Source of the DNA: an uncultured Eubacteriales bacterium
Lineage (GTDB): Bacteria > Bacillota > Clostridia > Christensenellales > Borkfalkiaceae
Length of the DNA: 13,135 nt
Assembly: GCA_958405585.1 (NCBI GenBank)
Contig: CATYEP010000039.1
Coordinates: forward strand, 1-13,135
Direction of reading: 5' to 3'
Shown: positions 4,713 to 12,085 of the stretch, in pieces
Layout: each line of letters opens with the position of its first letter
How positions within the stretch are numbered: position 1 is the stretch's first letter
Translations under genes and position numbers: made by a program
Notes under the pieces: generated by a model
What the model was told of the DNA's origin: nothing
Seen by the model: the letters and a program-made list of their open reading frames with translations, nothing else
Database searches by the model: none

Positions 4713-6284
4713 ATGAAAGCTGTTATTTATGCTCGATATTCTTCTGACAATCAACGCGAAGAAAGTATCGAAGGACAAATCCGTGAGTGTATGGAATATT
4801 CCGAACGCAACGGTATTAAAGTGGTTAGCCATTACATAGATCGCGCTATGTCGGCAAAGACAGATCATCGTCCTGAATTTCAACGCATGATAAAAGACAG
4901 TTATAAAGGACTGTTTGATTTAGTTATCGTGTGGAAATTAGATCGTTTCGCCCGTAACCGTTACGACAGTGCGCACTATAAAACAATTCTCAAAAAGAAC
5001 GGCGTAAAAGTAGTATCCGCAAGAGAAACGATTGCCGAAGGTTCAGAAGGTATTTTACTTGAATCGGTTTTGGAAGGATATGCAGAATATTTCTCCGCCG
5101 ACCTTGCCGAAAAAGTGACTCGCGGAATGATGGAAAACGCTTTTAAGTGCATGAATAACGGCGCGGGTATTCCTCTCGGATATTATGTAGACGATACGCA
5201 ACATTTACAGATTGACGAGAAAAAAGCACCTTTTGTTAAAGAAATTTTTCAGCGTTTTGCAGACGGTGAAATGATAAAAAATATCATTGCCGATTTGAAT
5301 AAACGTGGTGCGACAATCTCTTATAAATTAAAAAAATCCCGAAAAGAAGTCAAAGTGTATGAGCGTCCTCTGTCCTACAACACCGTGCGCCGTATACTTT
5401 CCAACCGAAAATATATCGGTGAATATAAGTTCAAAGATGTGGTAATTCCAAACGGAGTGCCTGCGATCATAGAACAGGATTTATTTGACAAAGTTCAGAA
5501 GCGTTTGGAAGCAAATAAAAAAGCCCCTGCTAAACATAAGGCAGAGGATGATTATTTGCTGACAACAAAATTGTTTTGCGGAAAATGCAAAGCGATGATG
5601 GTTGGAGAATGTGGGACAAGTCACACGGAAAAAACTTATCGTTATTATAAATGTGTCAATCAGAAACGCAAACACAATTGCGACAAAAAAAGCGTTGGAA
5701 AGGATTATATTGAAAATAAGATTATTTCATCTTTGGTTCAAAAAATTATGGACGATGAACTGATTGAATATCTTGCCGACAAACTATATGTTTTGCAACT
5801 TGTGGACAACACCAAAATACCGCAAATAAAGGGAAAACTTTCGGAACTTGATAAAGGTATTGAAAATATGCTCAATGCCATTCAACAAGGCATTATTTTG
5901 GATTCCACAAAGAAAAGGCTTTCTGACTTAGAGGAGCAAAAAAAATCTCTTGAACTTGAATTAGTCCAAGAGCAAATTAAATCTCCAATCCTGACAAAAG
6001 AGCAAATAATGTTCGGAATAACAAAATTCCGAACTCTTGACCTCTCAACACAGAAGGGACGGCAGACCTTGATTGACAGTTTTGTAAATGCGATCTATCT
6101 CTACGACGATTACGCACTCATCACTTGTAATTACAAGGACGGCTCAATCCGCATTTCCTTTGAAGAAATCGAAGGTTCGGATTTGTTATTAGATGGTACT
6201 CCCGGCGGGAATCGAACCCACAACGGCCCCTTAGGAGGGGGCTGTTATATCCATTTAACTACGGAAGTATCGGATAGAATATAG
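4713..6284 (+). CDS. Large serine recombinase (site-specific integrase)
   Basis: 523 residues. The N-terminal resolvase domain (1-~150) carries the catalytic serine at position 10 in YARYSS, the SIEGQ block and the WKLDRFARNR arginines. The Recombinase domain follows (~155-270, GIPLGYYVDD to NRKYIGEYKF). A zinc ribbon uses CGKC and a later C-x8-C pair (~290-325), then comes a coiled coil (~370-430). AGGGAG at 4701-4706 supports the start. Recombinases of this TnpX/TndX-like class integrate and excise elements using short att sites beside their own gene. The native protein probably ends near residue 495; the tail after LLLDGTPGG is read from the complement of tRNA-Arg, so it reflects the insertion site. 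The gene looks intact and is the only complete recombinase in the window. Confidence 0.9.
   Translation: MKAVIYARYSSDNQREESIEGQIRECMEYSERNGIKVVSHYIDRAMSAKTDHRPEFQRMIKDSYKGLFDLVIVWKLDRFARNRYDSAHYKTILKKNGVKVVSARETIAEGSEGILLESVLEGYAEYFSADLAEKVTRGMMENAFKCMNNGAGIPLGYYVDDTQHLQIDEKKAPFVKEIFQRFADGEMIKNIIADLNKRGATISYKLKKSRKEVKVYERPLSYNTVRRILSNRKYIGEYKFKDVVIPNGVPAIIEQDLFDKVQKRLEANKKAPAKHKAEDDYLLTTKLFCGKCKAMMVGECGTSHTEKTYRYYKCVNQKRKHNCDKKSVGKDYIENKIISSLVQKIMDDELIEYLADKLYVLQLVDNTKIPQIKGKLSELDKGIENMLNAIQQGIILDSTKKRLSDLEEQKKSLELELVQEQIKSPILTKEQIMFGITKFRTLDLSTQKGRQTLIDSFVNAIYLYDDYALITCNYKDGSIRISFEEIEGSDLLLDGTPGGNRTHNGPLGGGCYIHLTTEVSDRI
6194..6240. other. Candidate attachment site in the tRNA-Arg 3' half
   Basis: The serine recombinase frame runs straight into the 3' half of the tRNA gene, and recombinase genes usually lie next to the att site of their element. 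This makes the tRNA 3' segment the likely crossover region. No direct repeat of it occurs elsewhere in the window, so the other junction must be outside. Inference only. Confidence 0.35.
6194..6268 (-). tRNA. tRNA-Arg (anticodon CCU)
   Basis: Read on the minus strand. The acceptor stem pairs ACTTCCG with CGGGAGT (one G-T pair), followed by discriminator A and an encoded CCA. The D stem is GTTA/TAAC. The anticodon stem is GCCCC/GGGGC with loop CTCCTAA, giving anticodon CCT. The variable region is 4 bases, and the T arm is GTGGG-TTCGATT-CCCGC. All arms close, so the gene is intact. A weak upstream promoter (TTGTCC, 17 bp, TATTCT) lies at about 6273-6306 on the same strand. Its 3' half is overlapped in antisense by the recombinase frame. 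Confidence 0.93.
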
Positions 6285-6380
6285 TTTACTATAAAATCGG
6301 ACAAAAAGCAAATATTTTTACGGAAAGTATAAACAATTTGGTAAAAAATTTATAGCGGGTAAACAGCGGAGGAAAAGAGA

Positions 6381-6437
6381 GATCGCAAAAAAGATGATCG
6401 TAAAAAGAAGATCGCAAGAAAGTATGATCGTAAGAAG
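6381..6437 (+). repeat. Four-copy GATCG[C/T]AA direct repeat
   Basis: GATCG occurs at 6381, 6396, 6410 and 6426, each followed by [C/T]AA[A/G]A, in a period of 14-16 bases. It lies in the 278-bp gap between the recombinase end and the decarboxylase operon. No gene is seen in the gap; besides this repeat it holds only the tRNA promoter region and the operon promoter. Confidence 0.6.
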
Positions 6438-6493
6438 GTGTAAGATAAGTGATAAAAATTAAAAGAAAGGTACAAAATCTTTAAACCAAAAAA

Positions 6494-6522
6494 TTGCTTT
6501 TTCGATAAAAATACGTTATAAT
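6494..6522 (+). promoter_or_regulatory. Promoter of the decarboxylase operon
   Basis: TTGCTT (6494-6499), 17 bp, TATAAT (6517-6522), followed by a ~40-base leader and GGGAGG at 6553-6558 before the first gene. Confidence 0.65.
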
Positions 6523-6562
6523 ATTATATGGTTAGAATTGGAATACTTATCTGGGAGGTATT

Positions 6563-7951
6563 ATGGATAAAATCAAATTGCTCCAATCGAGGCGGAACGA
6601 AGTGCTTGCCGCAGGGAATGCAGTTCGGAAGGCGATTGCAGGGCTTGTTGATGAGAACAGTTTTGTAGAACTTGCCGGTTTCAGCTTTTCCAAGAATGAT
6701 TTTTACGGAGAAGAAGCGGCCGGAGAAGGGGTTGTCACGGGTTTTGCGACGGTAGAAGGAAATCCGGTATACGTAGCGGCGCAGAATTTTGATGTATTAT
6801 CCGGTGGTGTCAGCGAGAGAAATTGTGAAAAAATTCTCAAATGCCTTGACCTTGCGGAAAAGAATTCCACGCCGGTCGTATACATTCTGAACAGCCTCGG
6901 CGTGCAGATCGGCGAGGGTGTCACTGTATTAGAAGGACTCGCGAAACTTTTGAGTAAAGCGGCGAAGCTGCACGGAGTTGTGCCGCAGTTTGCAGTGGTA
7001 AACGGGGAAGTATACGGTCAGAGCGCACTGCTTGCGGCGTGTGCGGATTTTACGTTTTTCCTGAAAAGCGGGGTGCTTGCGGCGGACAGTCCGCTGGTAA
7101 TTTCCGCAAAGAGCGGAAAGAATCTGGCGAAAGAAGCGGTAGGCGGAGCGAAAGCGCTCGACAAGACGAATCTTGTTTCGTTTGAAGCGGACAGCATGGC
7201 ACAGGTACGGGAAACGATTGCAAAAATCATGGACATATTGCCGGATTTCAGTTCGGTGGTCGTGGAAAACGGAGCAGATCTGAACGCTGCATTCCCTGCG
7301 CTCAACCAAAAGTGCGGTGCGGATGCGCTGATTGCGGCTGTGTTCGATAAAGATACGTTTGTGGAAGTCGGCAAGAATTGTTCTGCGGAGGTACGCTGTG
7401 TACTGGGCCGCGTAGGCGGTATTTCGGTTGCGGCGGTCGTAACGGGCGGCGAAGAGCCTGTCAGTCTGAACGAGAACAATGTGGCAAAGATCACGGCATT
7501 TACGGAATTTGCGGCGTATTACAACTTGCCGTTTGTCAGTTTTGTGAATGCGCAGGGGATCCGGGCTGATCTGGAAACGCAGAACAGTCTTGTCATGAAG
7601 AATATATTCAAGCTGTTTGAGACATATGATCTTCTGGACAATGCGAAGATCAGCGTGGTATACGGCAGTGCCATCGGACTGGGTTATACGTTGCTGGCGG
7701 CGAAGTCGGCAGGGTTTGATTACAGCTATGCGTTTGCCGATGCAAAGATAGCGCTTTTTGACAGTGAGAAAGGAGCGGAGATCGAATTTTCGGGAGAGAA
7801 GAAAGCGGACAAAGCGAAACTTGCGGCGAAGTATTCGGAAGAAAATTCGGATCCGGTCAATGCTGCGAAGAACGGATACATTGACAATATCATTGAACCG
7901 CAGTATGTAAAGCAATATCTTGTGGCGTCGCTGCAAATGCTTTTGAAGTGA
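6563..7951 (+). CDS. CoA carboxyltransferase subunit (MmdA/12S/PccB-like), divergent
   Basis: 462 residues with the two crotonase-like halves of the acyl-CoA carboxyltransferase family. The first half includes GEGVVTGFATVEGNPVYVAA and GVVPQFAVVNGEVYGQSALL; the second includes VLGRVGGISVAAVV, the NLPFVSFVNAQGIR block and a final NAAKNGYIDNII. Family members move a carboxyl group between biotin and acyl-CoA (e.g. methylmalonyl-CoA). It is about 50 residues shorter than typical 510-520 residue subunits. The usual Gly-Gly oxyanion loop (GGARIQEG) reads LGVQIGEG, and the later GGAY-like loop reads GLGY, so activity or substrate may differ. It heads an operon with OadG-, carrier/OadB- and OadA-type genes, which points to a Na+-pumping decarboxylase or transcarboxylase. 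Confidence 0.82.
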   Translation: MDKIKLLQSRRNEVLAAGNAVRKAIAGLVDENSFVELAGFSFSKNDFYGEEAAGEGVVTGFATVEGNPVYVAAQNFDVLSGGVSERNCEKILKCLDLAEKNSTPVVYILNSLGVQIGEGVTVLEGLAKLLSKAAKLHGVVPQFAVVNGEVYGQSALLAACADFTFFLKSGVLAADSPLVISAKSGKNLAKEAVGGAKALDKTNLVSFEADSMAQVRETIAKIMDILPDFSSVVVENGADLNAAFPALNQKCGADALIAAVFDKDTFVEVGKNCSAEVRCVLGRVGGISVAAVVTGGEEPVSLNENNVAKITAFTEFAAYYNLPFVSFVNAQGIRADLETQNSLVMKNIFKLFETYDLLDNAKISVVYGSAIGLGYTLLAAKSAGFDYSYAFADAKIALFDSEKGAEIEFSGEKKADKAKLAAKYSEENSDPVNAAKNGYIDNIIEPQYVKQYLVASLQMLLK

Positions 7952-7958
7952 GGCGTGT

Positions 7959-8342
7959 ATGACAGCGTTATTGATGCCATTGATGAATTTATTGGCGGAG
8001 CGTCCCCAGGTATCGGATGACGGATTTCCGATCACGTGGCTGAACATCGGCGAGGCGCTGGTGTATGCATTGTTGGGTTTTGCGGTGACGTTTCTTGGGA
8101 TTATCATTTTGATCTTCTTTGTTTGGGCGTACGGCAAGATCATAAAGGCAGCACGTCAGGGCGCGGGCAGAAAAGCCAAAGCGAAAGAGGAAGAAAGTGC
8201 GGCGCCGTCAGTCGTTACGGAAGGGGCGGACGGAGAAATCCCCGTGGAGGTACGCCTTGCGATTGTTGTGGCGATCGCGGCGTATTATGAAGGCGAGAGC
8301 AGTAAATGTGAATTCAAAGTAAAGAGAATCAAGAGATTATAA
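7959..8342 (+). CDS. OadG-family subunit of Na+ pump decarboxylase (gamma/delta)
   Basis: 127 residues. One transmembrane helix near residues 28-50 (ALVYALLGFAVTFLGIIILI) follows an outside N-terminus. An Ala/Lys/Glu-rich linker then leads to a C-terminal EVRLAIVVAIAAYY...FKVKRIKRL block, typical of OadG/MmdD proteins that also carry a docking domain. OadG subunits anchor the carboxyltransferase and biotin carrier to the OadB membrane pump. The start is 7 bases after the upstream stop, with GTGAGG overlapping that stop. It lies 13 bases before the carrier gene, whose ribosome binding site it nearly touches, so the genes are co-transcribed. Confidence 0.82.
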   Translation: MTALLMPLMNLLAERPQVSDDGFPITWLNIGEALVYALLGFAVTFLGIIILIFFVWAYGKIIKAARQGAGRKAKAKEEESAAPSVVTEGADGEIPVEVRLAIVVAIAAYYEGESSKCEFKVKRIKRL

Positions 8343-8355
8343 GGAGAAAACAAAA

Positions 8356-9084
8356 ATGCGTAAGTTTGTCGTTACTATTGATGGTAAAAGTTATGAAGTC
8401 GGCGTGGAAGAGATCGGCGCAGACGAAACAGTCGTGAACACGGTTGCGGCGGCCCCTGTGGCGGCACCGGCGGCGAAAGTTGCGGCAGCGCCCGCAGCAG
8501 CGGTAACGGGCGAGAAAGTTGTTTCTCCTTTCCCGGGGCTGATCAAGAAATTCCTTGTGAAAGAAGGGGATACGGTAAAGAAAGACCAGGCGATCCTTGT
8601 GACGTTGGTGGTGGGCTTGCTTTTGCCGGATGCGATTCCTCTGTTGGGAATGCTGATGCTCGGTAACCTGATGAAAGAGAGCGGCGTAGTCGACAGATTG
8701 TCCTCGCAGGCGCAGAACGGGTTGATGAACACGATCACGATCTTTTTGGGTATTTCGGTCGGGTGCAAGGCGTTGGGAACGACATTCCTGCAGTTGCAGA
8801 CACTGTACATTATTCTGTTGGGCCTGGCAGCGTTTTGTTTCGGAACGGTCGGCGGTTTAATGATGGCGAAGCTGATGAACAAACTCAGCGGCGGAAAGAT
8901 CAATCCTCTGATCGGATCTGCGGGTGTCTCGGCGGTGCCGATGGCGGCGCGCATATCGGAAGATGTCGGGCGCGAGAGTGATCCGAGCAACCATTTGCTG
9001 ATGCATGCGATGGGGCCGAACGTAGCCGGCGTGATCGGATCTGCTGTAGCGGCAGGATTCTTGCTGGCTTGCTTCGGCGGCTGA
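8356..9084 (+). CDS. Biotin carrier-OadB fusion caused by internal deletion
   Basis: 242 residues. Residues 1-82 are a biotin carboxyl carrier: a start MRKFVVTIDGKSYEV, an Ala/Pro linker, then VVSPFPGLIKKFLVKEGDTV and KKDQAILV. A complete carrier continues with the EAMKM biotinylation motif, but here residue 83 begins TLVVGLLLPDAIPLLGMLML, an internal OadB segment. The rest matches the OadB C-terminal third, including INPLIGSAGVSAVPMAAR and HAMGPNVAGVIGSAVAAG. Missing are the biotinyl lysine, the carrier end, and about two thirds of OadB with its DGPTAI ion-binding motif. AAGGAG at 8341-8346 supports the start. The fused product should neither carry biotin nor pump Na+. It is a clean in-frame joint near 8600, from genomic deletion or misassembly. 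Confidence 0.85.
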   Translation: MRKFVVTIDGKSYEVGVEEIGADETVVNTVAAAPVAAPAAKVAAAPAAAVTGEKVVSPFPGLIKKFLVKEGDTVKKDQAILVTLVVGLLLPDAIPLLGMLMLGNLMKESGVVDRLSSQAQNGLMNTITIFLGISVGCKALGTTFLQLQTLYIILLGLAAFCFGTVGGLMMAKLMNKLSGGKINPLIGSAGVSAVPMAARISEDVGRESDPSNHLLMHAMGPNVAGVIGSAVAAGFLLACFGG

Positions 9085-9101
9085 TAAGCGGAACATGGTA
9101 T

Positions 9102-9124
9102 GCGGATCCGATGTTCGGATCCGC
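9102..9124. repeat. Perfect 10-bp palindromic hairpin inside the operon
   Basis: GCGGATCCGA (9102-9111) and TCGGATCCGC (9115-9124) with a 3-base loop, between the OadB-end and OadA-type genes. No T-run follows directly, so it is more likely an mRNA stabiliser or processing hairpin than a strong terminator. Confidence 0.55.
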
Positions 9125-9153
9125 CGTGAACGATTTAATTTTGGAGAAAAGCG

Positions 9154-10572
9154 ATGGCAAATAAAGCAAACAAAAAGGTATTGATTACCGATACGATATT
9201 GCGTGATGCGCACCAATCGCAGGCGGCGACGCGTATGCGTTTGGACGAAATGATTCCGGTTTTGGAGCAGTTGGATGACATCGGATATTATTCCCTGGAA
9301 GCGTGGGGCGGAGCGACTTTTGATTCCTGTCTGCGTTTTCTGAACGAAGATCCGTGGGAAAGACTGCGCACGCTGCGTAAATACTTGAAAAAGACGCCGA
9401 TCCAGATGCTACTGCGCGGGCAGAACCTTTTGGGGTATCGTCATTATTCGGATGACGTTGTGGAGAAGTTCGTGGCGAAATCGATCGAAAACGGTGTGAA
9501 GGTCGTGCGCGTATTTGATGCTTTGAACGATCCGCGCAACCTGGAAACGTCGATGAAGGCGATCAAAAAATACGGCGGTATTTGTGAAGCGGCGATCAGT
9601 TACACGACAAGTCCTGTTCATACGACGGCATACTTTGTAAAACTTGCAAAACAACTGGAGAGCATGGGCGCAGATAACATCTGTATCAAAGATATGGCAA
9701 ATCTTCTTTTGCCGTATACGGCTTATGATCTCGTATCGCAGTTAAAGAAAGAACTGAAGCCGGAAACGAAAGTGCACCTGCACACGCACAACACGGCGGG
9801 TACGGGCGACATGGTAAACCTGAAAGCAATCGAAGCAGGAGTCGACATTGTCGATACAGCATTGTCTCCGCTCGGCAACGGCACGAGTCAGCCGGCAACG
9901 GAACCGTTGGTTGCAACGCTTGCCGGTACGCCTTATGATACAGGTATTGACATTCAGAAACTTCTTCCGATCGTCGATCATTTCAAGGGTGTGGCAGAGC
10001 GTCTGAAAAAGGACGGATTCCTGTCGCCGAAGGTGCTGTCGATCGATATCAATGCATTGATTTATCAGGTTCCTGGCGGTATGCTGTCTAACCTTATTTC
10101 GCAGTTGAAACAGCAGAATAAATCGGATAAACTCGGTGAAGTTCTGGCGGAAGTTCCGAAAGTTCGTAAGGATTGCGGGTATCCTCCGTTGGTTACACCT
10201 TCGTCGCAGATCGTCGGTACGCAGGCGGTTCTGAACGTGCTTGCTGGCGAACGTTACAAGATGGTGACGAAGGAATTTAAGGGCTTGTTGCGCGGCGAAT
10301 ACGGCAAACTTCCCGCTGAGCCGAATCCGGAAGTTGTGAAAAAATGTATCGGAGACGAAAAGCGCATTACCTATCGTCCTGCCGATGATCTGAAACCGGA
10401 ATATGACCAGTTCAAGGCAGAAATTGCGGAATATATGGAACAGGAAGAAGATGTCCTTTCCTATGCAGTATTCGGACAGGTTGCACTCAATTACTTCAAA
10501 TGGCGCAAAGCGGCGAAAGAGGGTGTTGACAAAAACCTGGCTGACAATGCCAATAAAGTCTATCCCGTATAA
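9154..10572 (+). CDS. OadA/PycB-type carboxyltransferase (5S subunit)
   Basis: 472 residues, the DRE-TIM/PYC-OADA carboxyltransferase family that moves CO2 between carboxybiotin and pyruvate/oxaloacetate. Visible marks: DTILRDAHQSQAATRMR at the N-terminus, EAWGGATFD, the likely carbamylated lysine in IKDMANLL, the metal-binding HLHTHNTAGTG, and LSPLGNGTSQPATE. The conserved PYC-OADA C-terminal part runs to ~460 (VPGGMLSNL, EEDVLSYAVFGQVA). There is no biotinyl domain at the end, as in the 5S transcarboxylase subunit and in pycB types that use a separate carrier; that carrier is the broken gene upstream. GGAG at 9143-9146 precedes the ATG. Last gene before a hairpin terminator. Confidence 0.9.
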   Translation: MANKANKKVLITDTILRDAHQSQAATRMRLDEMIPVLEQLDDIGYYSLEAWGGATFDSCLRFLNEDPWERLRTLRKYLKKTPIQMLLRGQNLLGYRHYSDDVVEKFVAKSIENGVKVVRVFDALNDPRNLETSMKAIKKYGGICEAAISYTTSPVHTTAYFVKLAKQLESMGADNICIKDMANLLLPYTAYDLVSQLKKELKPETKVHLHTHNTAGTGDMVNLKAIEAGVDIVDTALSPLGNGTSQPATEPLVATLAGTPYDTGIDIQKLLPIVDHFKGVAERLKKDGFLSPKVLSIDINALIYQVPGGMLSNLISQLKQQNKSDKLGEVLAEVPKVRKDCGYPPLVTPSSQIVGTQAVLNVLAGERYKMVTKEFKGLLRGEYGKLPAEPNPEVVKKCIGDEKRITYRPADDLKPEYDQFKAEIAEYMEQEEDVLSYAVFGQVALNYFKWRKAAKEGVDKNLADNANKVYPV

Positions 10573-10591
10573 AGGAAAGAATTAAATTTGT

Positions 10592-10626
10592 CAGCGAAAG
10601 CCGTAATCAGGCTTTCGCTGCTCTTT
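10592..10626 (+). terminator. Terminator of the decarboxylase operon
   Basis: CAGCGAAAGCC (10592-10602) and GGCTTTCGCTG (10610-10620), a perfect 11-bp stem with a 7-base loop, followed by the short pyrimidine tract CTCTTT. The T-run is weak, so some read-through is possible. Confidence 0.7.
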
Positions 10627-10674
10627 GTTATAATGGATTTGTGTTCAGAGCGATCAGGAAAAGAAGTTTTACAG

Positions 10675-10718
10675 AAACTCAAACAGAGTGGTTTTTGTTT
10701 GAAACAAAAAACGAGTTT
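10675..10718. repeat. Extended hairpin in the leader of the flavoprotein gene
   Basis: TTTTTGTTT (10692-10700) and AAACAAAAA (10702-10710) form a palindrome around one G. AAACTC (10675-10680) and GAGTTT (10713-10718) add an outer stem. A TATAAT at 10629-10634 lies upstream but without a good -35 box. The structure could act on transcript elongation or stability ahead of the flavoprotein gene. Confidence 0.4.
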
Positions 10719-10793
10719 GATACATCCTGGAGCTGCGCGGCGTTGTAAATGTTTGTGAAGACGGGATCGGATGGCCGGGAGTCAGAAAAAGGA

Positions 10794-12020
10794 ATGAAAA
10801 AGTTAGCAGTGATCGGAGCCGGGGCATCCGGATTGATGGCGTCGTATGCGGCGGCGAGGAAAGGGAATGATGTAACGGTCTTTGAAAAGAATGAAAAGGC
10901 TGGTAAAAAAATATATATAACGGGCAAGGGACGGTGTAACGTTACAAACGATACGACGCCGGAAGGATTTTTGGAGAACGTAGTTCGGAATCGAAAATTT
11001 CTGACCGGTTGCGCCTATACATTTTCTCCGGAGCGTATGATGCATTTTCTGGAAGATGGAGGGCTTCCCTTAAAAGTAGAGAGGGGAAACAGGGTTTTCC
11101 CCGCGTCGGACAAGGCAAGCGATGTGACGAAATGTCTGGAGCGGTATTGCCGTGATAGTGGTGTCCGCTTTTGTTTTCAGGAGAGCGTTGTGCGGCTTGA
11201 CAAATTGCAGGACGGCAGGTTTGAAATTACGACGTCAAAGGGTAAATACATCTTTGATTGCGTCATAGTATGTTCAGGCGGCATTTCTTATCCTGCAACG
11301 GGCAGTACGGGAGACGGTTACAAATTTGCGGAGGGTTTTGGTTTGAAGGTGGTGCGGCCTCGTTCCGCGCTATGCGGGATCGTGTGCGATATGGCTGGAA
11401 TTTCGCATTTGCAGGGGCTGACTCTGAAAAATGTCCGGGTAAGTGCAGCGATACAGGGAAAAGAAGCAGGAGCTTTTTTCGGCGAAATGCTCTTTACGCA
11501 TTTCGGAGTTTCCGGCCCGATCGTCCTTTCACTTTCCAGTTTGCTCAATGATGTGCAGGATTTTTCAAAAGTGCGCTTGCTGATCGACTTGAAACCCGCT
11601 TTGGATGAGGAAACGTTGGATAAACGTCTCCTGCGTGATTTTGATAAATTCAAAAACAAGCAAATGCAGAATGCTTTGGATGAATTGCTTCCGAAAAGCC
11701 TTGTACTGCCTGTATTGCAGCAGGCGAAGATCAAGGAAGATCTTGCGGTAAATTCTCTGACGAAAGAAAGCCGTCGTTCGCTGTTGCATACATTAAAAGC
11801 GTTTGAGCTCAGACCTATTGGTTTACGACCAGTCGAAGAGGGGATCGTGACTGCGGGCGGAATTGATGTGTGCCAGATCGATCCAAAGACGATGCAAAGC
11901 AAAACGATTGAGGGATTGTATTTCTGCGGAGAGGTGTTGGATGTGGATGCTTTTACCGGCGGATTCAATTTGCAGATCGCATTTTCCACAGGATTTGTTG
12001 CGGGAAACAGTATAAATTGA
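10794..12020 (+). CDS. BaiN/HI0933-family FAD-dependent oxidoreductase
   Basis: 408 residues. The N-terminal Rossmann FAD site is MKKLAVIGAGASGLMASYAA, followed by the ribose-binding acid in VFEKNEKAGKK and the family marker KIYITGKGRCNVTN. Later blocks are VIVCSGGISYPATGSTGDGY, FTHFGVSGPIVLSLS, GIVTAGGIDV and the C-terminal GLYFCGEVLDVDAFTGGFNLQ, which closes over FAD. This is the YhiN/HI0933 group, broadly distributed and mostly without a defined substrate; one member, BaiN, takes part in bile-acid 7-dehydroxylation, which is not enough to assign that role here. ATG 10794 is chosen from the family N-terminus; an upstream in-frame ATG at 10749 adds 15 unlikely residues. The end is 65 bases before the next start. 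Confidence 0.88.
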   Translation: MKKLAVIGAGASGLMASYAAARKGNDVTVFEKNEKAGKKIYITGKGRCNVTNDTTPEGFLENVVRNRKFLTGCAYTFSPERMMHFLEDGGLPLKVERGNRVFPASDKASDVTKCLERYCRDSGVRFCFQESVVRLDKLQDGRFEITTSKGKYIFDCVIVCSGGISYPATGSTGDGYKFAEGFGLKVVRPRSALCGIVCDMAGISHLQGLTLKNVRVSAAIQGKEAGAFFGEMLFTHFGVSGPIVLSLSSLLNDVQDFSKVRLLIDLKPALDEETLDKRLLRDFDKFKNKQMQNALDELLPKSLVLPVLQQAKIKEDLAVNSLTKESRRSLLHTLKAFELRPIGLRPVEEGIVTAGGIDVCQIDPKTMQSKTIEGLYFCGEVLDVDAFTGGFNLQIAFSTGFVAGNSIN

Positions 12021-12085
12021 TGTATTTTTTACAATTACAGAGTATTATGACAGACATAAACGGTCAAAAAAATAAGGAGAAAAAG

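Larger units (their letters stand above)
1..6203. mobile_element. Composite genomic island at tRNA-Arg
   Basis: From the left edge to the 3' end of the tRNA-Arg gene almost every gene belongs to mobile DNA: pilin-like membrane protein, TnpV-like protein, excisionase, integrase fragment, relaxase with partners, Xre repressor and large serine recombinase. At least three abrupt breaks (near 2040, 2442-2483 and 3877) join unrelated gene pieces, so this is a stack of remnants and not one intact element. The right border is inferred from the recombinase reading frame entering the tRNA 3' end. The left border lies outside the window, and no second copy of the tRNA 3' end was found inside it. Confidence 0.55.

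Noticed and set aside
6381..6437. GATCG repeats as a CRISPR array
   Set aside because: The unit is only about 15 bases with no unique spacers and there are no cas genes.
6929..8143. Long antisense open frame (404 codons) opposite the carboxyltransferase gene
   Set aside because: It mirrors the codon pattern of the real plus-strand gene, has a low-complexity basic product and no recognisable domain.
11318..11989. Antisense open frame opposite the flavoprotein gene
   Set aside because: The plus strand encodes a clear conserved family over the whole stretch; the antisense product has no recognisable features.
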